Shown in pieces: positions 7,626 to 12,365 of a stretch of DNA of 12,365 bases. The position numbers and the translations under genes were made by a program. Position 1 is the stretch's first letter. Each line of letters starts with the position of its first letter. Source of the stretch: Burkholderiales bacterium. GTDB lineage: Bacteria; Pseudomonadota; Gammaproteobacteria; Burkholderiales; Casimicrobiaceae. The notes below the pieces were generated by a model. The model made no database searches. It saw only the letters and a program-made list of their open reading frames with translations, and was not told the DNA's origin. The stretch is from the NCBI GenBank assembly GCA_025354075.1, contig JANXNO010000266.1, positions 1 to 12,365 of the forward strand, in the 5' to 3' direction.

Positions 7626-7643
7626 TTGGAATTTATGCTCCAA
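7626..7643 (-). promoter_or_regulatory. Dyad TTGGA-N8-TCCAA just upstream of maeB
   Basis: An exact inverted repeat of 5-base half-sites separated by 8 bases, 22-39 bases upstream of the maeB ATG. If TAAAAT at 7648-7643 is the -10 element, the dyad would straddle the transcription start, a repressor-like position. Short dyads occur by chance, so this is only a candidate. Confidence 0.25.
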
Positions 7644-7735
7644 TTTTATGGCGGTTCGCTGTCATCGCGCTAGTAAGACTGGACTGTCGTGCTTTTTCGT
7701 AGATAACCGGATAAGAGGGTCAGAAATCGCGCCTA

Positions 7736-7765
7736 CGCTTGCGACCTGCAGCGAGGTCGCCAGCG
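7736..7765. repeat. Imperfect inverted repeat (stem-loop)
   Basis: CGCT-T-GCGACCT (7736-7747) pairs with AGGTCGC-C-AGCG (7754-7765): 4 + 7 base pairs around one mismatch, with loop GCAGCG. It is part of a cluster of three stem-loops within 90 bases. Confidence 0.6.
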
Positions 7766-7781
7766 GCCGCCGACCCGATGC

Positions 7782-7799
7782 GCAATAAATACTTATTGC
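7782..7799. repeat. Perfect AT-rich inverted repeat
   Basis: GCAATAA (7782-7788) and TTATTGC (7793-7799) are exact reverse complements with loop ATAC. This could be a protein-binding dyad or an RNA hairpin; nothing in the sequence decides between them. Confidence 0.6.
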
Positions 7800-7809
7800 C
7801 GAGCTTGGA

Positions 7810-7825
7810 GGCGGCCCCGGCCGCC
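7810..7825. repeat. Perfect GC-rich inverted repeat
   Basis: GGCGGCC (7810-7816) and GGCCGCC (7819-7825) flank CC. It may form a stable hairpin about 100 bases past the end of livF, but lacks a following T-run on either strand. Confidence 0.55.
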
Positions 7826-7924
7826 ATCGTCCGTTTGTTCACAACATTTGAAATGGCCTTGCGGTAACACTGCGTCAGCTCACTCGCCGACAAAGACCAC
7901 CGCATTCATCAATCTGCGTAGCTT

Positions 7925-8641
7925 TTAGCCACCCAGATACGCCGCCTTTACCGCCGGGTCGCTCTTTAATTTCTCCGCTGGGCCATGCACTGATATTCGT
8001 CCGTTTTCCAGCACGTAGCCGTAGTCGGCCACATTCAATGCGGCGGCTGCAAATTGCTCAACGAGCAGCATGGTGACGCCCTGCGCCTTGAGGCGCTGGA
8101 TGATATTGAACACCTCTTCTACCAAAATCGGAGCGAGACCCATTGATGGCTCGTCCAACAATACAACCTCCGGATTGAGCATGACTGCGCGCGCCATCGC
8201 CAGCATTTGCTGCTCGCCACCGGACAACGTTCCCGCGAGTTGCGTGGTGCGTTCTTTCAGGCGCGGAAACATTTCCAGCGCGCGTTGCAGGTCGGACTCT
8301 ACGTCGCCTTTGGGGCGGGCGTTGGTATAACGCACAAACGCGCCGAGGCGGATGTTGTCGAGCACGCTGAGCGTCGGGAACACACGACGGCCTTCGGGCG
8401 AATGCGCGAGCCCGAGTTTGGCGATTTGGTGTGATTCGAGGCCTGTGATGTCGCGGTCGCCCAGCGTGATCTTGCCGGCGACCGGCTTGATCATGCCGGA
8501 GACCGCGCGCATCGTAGTCGTTTTGCCTGCGCCGTTGGAGCCGATCAGCGTGACGACTTTGCCTTTAGGCACGTTGATCGAGATGCCGTGCAGCACTTCA
8601 ACTTTGCCGTAGCTGGCTTTTAAATTTTCGATGTTGAGCAT
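7925..8641 (-). CDS. livF: Branched-chain amino acid ABC transporter ATPase LivF
   Basis: A 238-residue ATPase, the typical LivF length, which with the LivG domain powers uptake through the LivH/LivM pore at the inner membrane. Walker A is GSNGAGKTT (residues 34-42), the family-typical HSPEGRRVFP segment is at 80-89, the ABC signature is LSGGEQ at 139-144, Walker B is VVLLDE at 159-164, followed by SMGLAP, and the switch region is LLVEQ. I chose the ATG at 8639-8641: AGGAAG lies about 8 bases upstream and the start MLNIENLKASYG matches family N-termini. A TTG at 8662 is in frame but would overlap the preceding stop. It lies 17 bases after the LivM-LivG gene and is the last gene of the operon. 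Confidence 0.95.
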   Translation of the reverse strand: MLNIENLKASYGKVEVLHGISINVPKGKVVTLIGSNGAGKTTTMRAVSGMIKPVAGKITLGDRDITGLESHQIAKLGLAHSPEGRRVFPTLSVLDNIRLGAFVRYTNARPKGDVESDLQRALEMFPRLKERTTQLAGTLSGGEQQMLAMARAVMLNPEVVLLDEPSMGLAPILVEEVFNIIQRLKAQGVTMLLVEQFAAAALNVADYGYVLENGRISVHGPAEKLKSDPAVKAAYLGG

Positions 8642-8658
8642 ATGAGTTCTTCCTGCAA

Positions 8659-10605
8659 TCAATGCGCAAGTTCGTCGGAACTGGAGCCGAGATACGCCTC
8701 GATCACCTTTGGGTCGCGCTGCACGTCGGCGGGTTTGCCCTCAGCGATTTTCTGGCCGAAATCGAGCACGGTGACGGTGTCGGAAATGCCCATCACCACG
8801 TCCATGTGGTGCTCAATCAGGATGACCGTGATGCCGTTGTCGCGGATCTTTTGGATCATCGCCATGAGCTCCGGTAGGTCCGCCGGAGGTAAGCCTGCGG
8901 CAGGCTCGTCGAGCAGCAACAAGGCCGGGCTCAAGCCTAGTGCGCGGGCAATTTCCAGCAGTCGTTGTTTGCCGTACGGCAGATTGCGCGCCTGCTCATC
9001 GCGCATGTTGGTGAGGCCAACAAACGCGAGCAAACGTGCAGCTTGTTCACGCGCGGCGTGGTCTTCGCGTTTGTAGCGCGGCGTGTTTAGCATCACGTCG
9101 ACGATATTGCTTTTGTAGGTGTGATGCAGTCCGACCAAAATGTTGTCAGTGGCGGTCATCTCGCCGAACAGTTGCACGTTTTGAAAGGTACGCGCGATGC
9201 CCGAGAGCGCAATGCTTGACGGGGTGTGCCCGACCACGGTTTCGCCGTTAAAAACAACCTTGCCGTCGGTGGGCACATAAATGCCTGTAAGCACGTTCAT
9301 CATGGTGCTTTTGCCGGAGCCATTGGGGCCGATGAGTCCGTGTATCGAGCCGCGCGCAACGTTCAAATCGACCTGGTTCAACGCCTTCAAGCCGCCGAAT
9401 TGCATGAGTATCTTTTGTGCCTGCAACAGGTCGCCCGTGCCGCCAATGGCGTGGCTTTCGGGCGACCATTCAGTGAGTGCTGTTGCAGTCGATGCGCTAG
9501 GCGTGGTCGCCGGTTTGACGAACCGTCCGACACTCTCGCGAACAAAGCCCACGATGCCATCTTGCAGGTAATAGACGACGAACAGCGTCATCAACCCGAA
9601 GATGGTTAAACGCCAATCGGTGATGCTCTTGAGTTGATACGCAAAAATCACCATGCCGACGGTTGCGATCACTGGAATGGCGATTTCGCGGGCGGTCTTC
9701 ACGCCTTTCGAGAAGTTATAAGCCGCGACGCCGACAACGATAACTGCCAACGCCACCGCAATCTTCCTGAACAGCTCGATGTCCGAGAGAAGGCTCGGCA
9801 ACATCACCACGATCACCGCACCAATCAGTGCGCCAGAGCGGGTTTTGCGACCGCCCATGATCACTGCGAGCAAGAACAAAATCGTAAGCTCGAAGTTGTA
9901 CGTGTTCGGTGAAATGTATTCTTCCGAGTACGTGTAGAGCGCACCCGCCAAGCCCGCAAACGCCGCGCTAATCACAAAGGCGTACACCTTGTAGCGATAC
10001 ACCGACACGCCCATGCAATCGCACGCCACAGGGCTGTCGCGAAGCGCCTCGAACGCGCGACCGAGATGCGATTTGAGGATGCGATGCACCACAAGCAACG
10101 CCACGGCCAAGAGCGCCAGCACCACGTAGTAATACTCAACCTCGTGCAGCTTGTGACCGAAGATGGTGGGCTTCGGCACCTTCACACCAATCGGGCCTTC
10201 GGTGAGGAAGGTCATCTCGTTGATGAGGATTTGAATAATGGTGCCGAAGGCGAGCGTGACCATCGCCAGATACGGCCCGATTACGCGCAGCGCCGGCAGC
10301 GAGAGTATCGCGCCAAACACAGCCGTCACGCCAATGGCCGCAGGCACCGCCAGATAAAACGGCGCACCGAGTTTGAAGAAAAGCACGCCTGCCGTGTACG
10401 AACCGACGCCGAACAGCCCCGCGTGACCGAGCGAGACCTGCCCGGTGTAGCCCACCACGATGTCCAGGCCAAACAACAGAATCGCGTAGATGAGGATCGT
10501 TTCAACCAGATGCACGTAATACGGATTCGGCACGGCCAGCGGGAACACCGCCAGCGCCGCAAGTACAGCAAGTGCGCCGTAGATGGATGTGTTATTCGAT
10601 TTCAT
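8659..10605 (-). CDS. livM: Fused branched-chain amino acid ABC transporter permease/ATPase (LivM-LivG)
   Basis: A 648-residue single chain joining two normally separate subunits. Residues 1-360 are the LivM inner-membrane permease: many hydrophobic helices, the GYTGQVSLGHAGLFGVGSY motif at 52-70, and an EAA-like cytoplasmic loop EALRDSPVACDCMGV at 186-200 that docks the ATPase. The permease carries an extra hydrophobic stretch at about 280-325 before the closing LIFGL-like segment. A Ser/Thr/Ala-rich linker (about 364-392) follows. Residues 393-648 are the LivG ATPase: Walker A GPNGSGKST at 426-434, Q-loop FQ at 474-475, signature LPYGK at 542-546 (LivG types often have LPYG in place of LSGG), Walker B LLLLDE at 562-567 and switch H599. 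The start used is the ATG at 10605; a TTG at 10623 overlapping the livH stop is equally possible, and neither has a clear ribosome site. Such fusions are known in Betaproteobacteria. A livMG label would describe it better. Confidence 0.93.
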   Translation of the reverse strand: MKSNNTSIYGALAVLAALAVFPLAVPNPYYVHLVETILIYAILLFGLDIVVGYTGQVSLGHAGLFGVGSYTAGVLFFKLGAPFYLAVPAAIGVTAVFGAILSLPALRVIGPYLAMVTLAFGTIIQILINEMTFLTEGPIGVKVPKPTIFGHKLHEVEYYYVVLALLAVALLVVHRILKSHLGRAFEALRDSPVACDCMGVSVYRYKVYAFVISAAFAGLAGALYTYSEEYISPNTYNFELTILFLLAVIMGGRKTRSGALIGAVIVVMLPSLLSDIELFRKIAVALAVIVVGVAAYNFSKGVKTAREIAIPVIATVGMVIFAYQLKSITDWRLTIFGLMTLFVVYYLQDGIVGFVRESVGRFVKPATTPSASTATALTEWSPESHAIGGTGDLLQAQKILMQFGGLKALNQVDLNVARGSIHGLIGPNGSGKSTMMNVLTGIYVPTDGKVVFNGETVVGHTPSSIALSGIARTFQNVQLFGEMTATDNILVGLHHTYKSNIVDVMLNTPRYKREDHAAREQAARLLAFVGLTNMRDEQARNLPYGKQRLLEIARALGLSPALLLLDEPAAGLPPADLPELMAMIQKIRDNGITVILIEHHMDVVMGISDTVTVLDFGQKIAEGKPADVQRDPKVIEAYLGSSSDELAH

Positions 10606-10619
10606 GATGCGAGTTTCGG

Positions 10620-11510
10620 TCAAACTTTTTTGATGGCCATCTTGCCAAACAACCCGGCAGGCTTGACTGCCAGTACCAGCAGCAACAGCACCAGACCGGG
10701 TACATCTTTGTAACCTGTTGAAATGTAGAAGCCGGTGGTCGTCTCAGCGATGCCAAGAATGAGTCCACCGACGATGATGCCGAGGCCCGAGTTCAATCCA
10801 CCAATAATGGCCACGGCAAATGCCTTGAGGCCGAGCACAGCGCCCATCGTCGCGCCAGTAAGCGTGAGCGGGGCGACGAGCACACCCGCGACGGCAGCCG
10901 TCACCGACGACAAAGCGTAAGAAAACGTAATCACTGCGCTGGTGTTAATGCCCATGAGCGACGCTGCATCGCGGTCGTTTGACGTGGCGACCACGGCCTT
11001 GCCATAAATCGATTTGCGATTGAAAATTTCTACTGCAGCCATCATGGCAAGCGCGCCGACGACGACCACAATCTCCATCGGCAGCACGTTGGCACCGAAC
11101 AGTTTGATCGGTGACTCTGGCAGGGGCGACGGAAACTTGAGATCGTCTTTGCCCCAAATATTTTCCGCGACGTTTTTGAATATGATGGCCAGCGCAATCG
11201 TCGACATGATCCAGCCGAATTCGCTCTTGATTTTGATCGCGGGACGCACGCCGATCCACTCAACAAATGCGCCCTGAAACGCGCCGAACACGATCACGAG
11301 CGGAATCATCAGCCAGTAATTTAAATACGGCCCGCCGTGAATGTTGCCGACCAGCGACAGGCCAACCAGCGCACCGAGCATCAGCGACTCGCCTTGCCCG
11401 AAATTGAGCGTGCCAGAGGTGGCAAAGGTCAACTGATAGCCGAAGGCGATTACGCCATAAATCATCCCGAGCGCGACGCCGCTGTAGATGAGCTGTAAGA
11501 AAATTTCCAC
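10620..11510 (-). CDS. livH: Branched-chain amino acid ABC transporter permease LivH
   Basis: A 296-residue inner-membrane permease, close to the standard LivH length, with about eight hydrophobic helices. Family marks are SGTLNFGQGESLMLGA at residues 32-47, the EAA-like ATPase-docking loop ATSNDRDAASLMGI at 175-188, the segment GLKAFAVAIIGGL at 227-239, and the closing KPAGLFG at 283-289. The start codon is GTG (11508-11510), preceded by AGAGG at 6-base spacing. It pairs with the LivM domain of the next gene, whose start lies 14 bases beyond this stop (or overlaps it, if the TTG start is used). It is separated from the receptor gene by a terminator and a long hairpin. The substrate class is hydrophobic or branched-chain amino acids by family; related HAAT systems carry amides or urea, so specificity is inferred. 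Confidence 0.94.
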   Translation of the reverse strand: MEIFLQLIYSGVALGMIYGVIAFGYQLTFATSGTLNFGQGESLMLGALVGLSLVGNIHGGPYLNYWLMIPLVIVFGAFQGAFVEWIGVRPAIKIKSEFGWIMSTIALAIIFKNVAENIWGKDDLKFPSPLPESPIKLFGANVLPMEIVVVVGALAMMAAVEIFNRKSIYGKAVVATSNDRDAASLMGINTSAVITFSYALSSVTAAVAGVLVAPLTLTGATMGAVLGLKAFAVAIIGGLNSGLGIIVGGLILGIAETTTGFYISTGYKDVPGLVLLLLVLAVKPAGLFGKMAIKKV

Positions 11511-11563
11511 GATAAACCTCTGGTTAACAAGCGGCCCGCAAGCCCATTCACTTAGTGCGCAAT

Positions 11564-11607
11564 TTCAACCGTCGTCGCACCTGTGAGCAGGGGCGACGAC
11601 AGTTGAA
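11564..11607 (-). other. 44-base stem-loop between receptor gene and livH
   Basis: The arms at 11564-11578 and 11593-11607 pair over 15 positions: 14 Watson-Crick pairs plus one that is a C/A mismatch on the plus strand but a G-U wobble in the minus-strand transcript. After one mismatch, CCTG (11580-11583) and CAGG (11588-11591) close a 4-base loop. There is no T-run, so this looks more like an RNA-stability or processing hairpin at the 5' end of the livH mRNA than a terminator. Confidence 0.7.
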
Positions 11608-11625
11608 TGTTGCCTTCAAAACGTT

Positions 11626-11654
11626 AAAAAAGCCGGTGCAACCGGCTTTTTTTT
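11626..11654 (-). terminator. Intrinsic terminator after the receptor gene (bidirectional form)
   Basis: AGCCGGT (11631-11637) pairs with ACCGGCT (11641-11647) around loop GCA. The stem is flanked by six A on the left and eight T on the right, so on the minus strand the stem is followed by a U-run as required. It lies 22 bases past the receptor stop codon. Because the permease genes continue on the same strand, partial termination here would give more receptor than membrane components, a common arrangement in such importers. Confidence 0.85.
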
Positions 11655-11675
11655 CAAGCGATGCTTAGTGTTCGC

Positions 11676-12365
11676 TTACTTCTTGGTGCGAATTTCGGCA
11701 CCGCGCTTTTTGTCTTCGTCGTAGGCGTAATACACACGACCGTCCTGCACTTTGCCGATGACCGGCATGTTCAGGGTGATCGCTTCGTGGTCGGCCTTGG
11801 AGAACGGTTTGTTGTACGTGGTTACCACGCCTTCAACCGGCGCTTTCAGGTCTTCAAGCGCTTCGCGCACTTTCGGGCCATCAGTGGTTTTTGCCTGCGC
11901 TATCGCCGCGGCCAACAAGTACACCGAGTCATACCCCTGCGCCGCAGAAACAGGTGACGGAATGCGATCCACCTTGTACGCTTTTTGGTACGCAGCGATG
12001 AAGCTCGTACGCTTCGGCGTGTTGCCCTCCTGGATGAACGTTTGTGGCATCAGCGCGCCGTCGGCGTTCTTGCCGGCGTTGTCGATGAAGTTGCCCATCG
12101 ACAACGTCCAAGAGCCCATCATCGGCACTTTCCAGCCAAGCTTGACCATACCGTTGGCGATCTGCGCGAGCTCAGGGCCGATGCCGTAGGTGATGACCAC
12201 TTGTGCACCGGCCTCTTTGGCCTTGAGCAGCTGCGGGGTCATGTCAACGTCTTTGATGTTGTACTTTTCAATCGCGACCGCTTTGATGCCTTTGGCAGCG
12301 AGCGCTTTCTCCAGATCCTCACGGCCGAGTTGGCCGTAATTGGTGGAGTCTGCAAGGATCGCGAC
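11676..12365 (-). CDS. livK: Branched-chain amino acid ABC transporter substrate-binding protein, C-terminal part
   Basis: The frame is open from the stop at 11676-11678 through the window edge, giving 229 visible residues of a periplasmic binding protein of the LivJ/LivK (Peripla_BP_6) type. About 130-150 N-terminal residues, including the signal peptide, lie outside. An internal ATG at 12242 is not the start: the reading continues upstream with family-like sequence such as VAILADSTNYGQLGRED. Recognisable parts are the VVITYGIGPELAQI strand and helix of lobe 2, MMGSWTLSMGNF, SAAQGYDSVYLLAAAI, and the closing V.DG..YYA strand before a lysine-rich end. It captures the substrate in the periplasm and delivers it to LivH/LivM. 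The exact ligand (leucine, isoleucine, valine or other amino acids or amides) cannot be decided from this half. Confidence 0.93.
   Translation of the reverse strand, partial: VAILADSTNYGQLGREDLEKALAAKGIKAVAIEKYNIKDVDMTPQLLKAKEAGAQVVITYGIGPELAQIANGMVKLGWKVPMMGSWTLSMGNFIDNAGKNADGALMPQTFIQEGNTPKRTSFIAAYQKAYKVDRIPSPVSAAQGYDSVYLLAAAIAQAKTTDGPKVREALEDLKAPVEGVVTTYNKPFSKADHEAITLNMPVIGKVQDGRVYYAYDEDKKRGAEIRTKK

Larger units (their letters stand above)
7605..7924. other. 320-base intergenic gap with several stem-loops upstream of maeB
   Basis: No convincing gene is present; the 61-codon leftward frame at 7720-7905 has no family resemblance. On the minus strand this is both the 3' region of the transporter operon and the upstream region of maeB. 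It contains a 30-base hairpin at 7736-7765 (11 pairs, one mismatch, 6-base loop), a perfect AT-rich hairpin at 7782-7799 and a GC-rich one at 7810-7825. A short dyad lies close to maeB at 7626-7643. A NotI-type GCGGCCGC sequence lies at 7764-7771. None of the hairpins is followed by a T-run on the minus strand, so the terminator of the transporter operon is not obvious. TAAAAT at 7648-7643 could be a maeB -10 element, without a clear -35. Confidence 0.55.
11511..11675 (-). other. livK-livH spacer with terminator and long hairpin
   Basis: These 165 bases contain, in the direction of transcription, an intrinsic terminator (11626-11654), a long stem-loop (11564-11607) and the livH ribosome site (AGAGG about 6 bases before GTG). 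No promoter with both elements is obvious, so livH and the genes after it may depend on partial read-through from the receptor gene or on an unseen promoter. Confidence 0.6.

Noticed and set aside
7720..7905. A 61-codon leftward frame in the maeB upstream gap
   Set aside because: No family resemblance, no clear ribosome site, and it runs through the inverted repeats, whose structure explains its odd composition better.
10066..10713. A 215-codon rightward open frame opposite livM/livH
   Set aside because: Composition is dominated by Arg, His and Gln, and it spans the antisense of two clear transporter genes; judged a shadow frame.
1..12365. Defence system, prophage, insertion sequence, CRISPR or integron
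   Set aside because: No transposase, integrase, nuclease, toxin-antitoxin pair, spaced direct-repeat array or RNA gene was seen; every long coding region belongs to a metabolic, transport or small binding-protein family.

Overview
The window looks like a chromosomal segment of a Betaproteobacterium, probably Burkholderiales. The signs are moderately high GC, a LivM-LivG permease/ATPase fusion with an extended LivM tail, a MaeB-type malic enzyme carrying a phosphotransacetylase-like domain, and a DUF3999-like membrane protein. This placement is from recalled family distribution, not a search. No phage, insertion sequence, CRISPR, tRNA or rRNA is visible. The genes are mostly housekeeping metabolism and transport.

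Layout. 1-1001 (+) is the 3' part of a DUF3999-like membrane-anchored protein whose start lies outside the window. A convergent gap with an AT-rich palindrome follows. 1149-2357 (-) holds two tandem hemerythrin-like genes, equal in length and about half identical, read from a 235-base divergent promoter region that contains an FNR/Dnr-like box. 2593-4739 (+) is a two-gene unit: a PLP-dependent threonine ammonia-lyase with a C-terminal ACT domain, and a metallo-beta-lactamase-fold hydrolase overlapping it by one base. 4729-5253 (-) is a small SAM-dependent methyltransferase that overlaps the hydrolase tail to tail by 11 bases. 5316-7604 (-) is malic enzyme MaeB; a 24-base perfect GC-rich palindrome separates it from the methyltransferase. 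After a 320-base gap with several stem-loops, 7925-12365 (-) is a branched-chain amino acid (or related amide/amino acid) ABC importer in the order substrate-binding protein (partial), LivH, LivM-LivG fusion, LivF.

How they work together. The liv-type genes encode a complete high-affinity importer: periplasmic receptor, two permease domains and two ATPase domains. An intrinsic terminator plus a long hairpin between the receptor gene and livH probably sets the usual excess of receptor over membrane components. Threonine ammonia-lyase makes 2-oxobutyrate, which feeds isoleucine synthesis or catabolism. MaeB supplies pyruvate and NADPH. The two hemerythrins probably bind O2, NO or iron, and the box upstream suggests oxygen- or NO-responsive control.

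Nothing here amounts to a new defence or mobile system. The observations most worth a second look are the non-coding structures (livK-livH spacer, maeB upstream gap, 24-base palindrome) and the tandem hemerythrin pair with its candidate operator.
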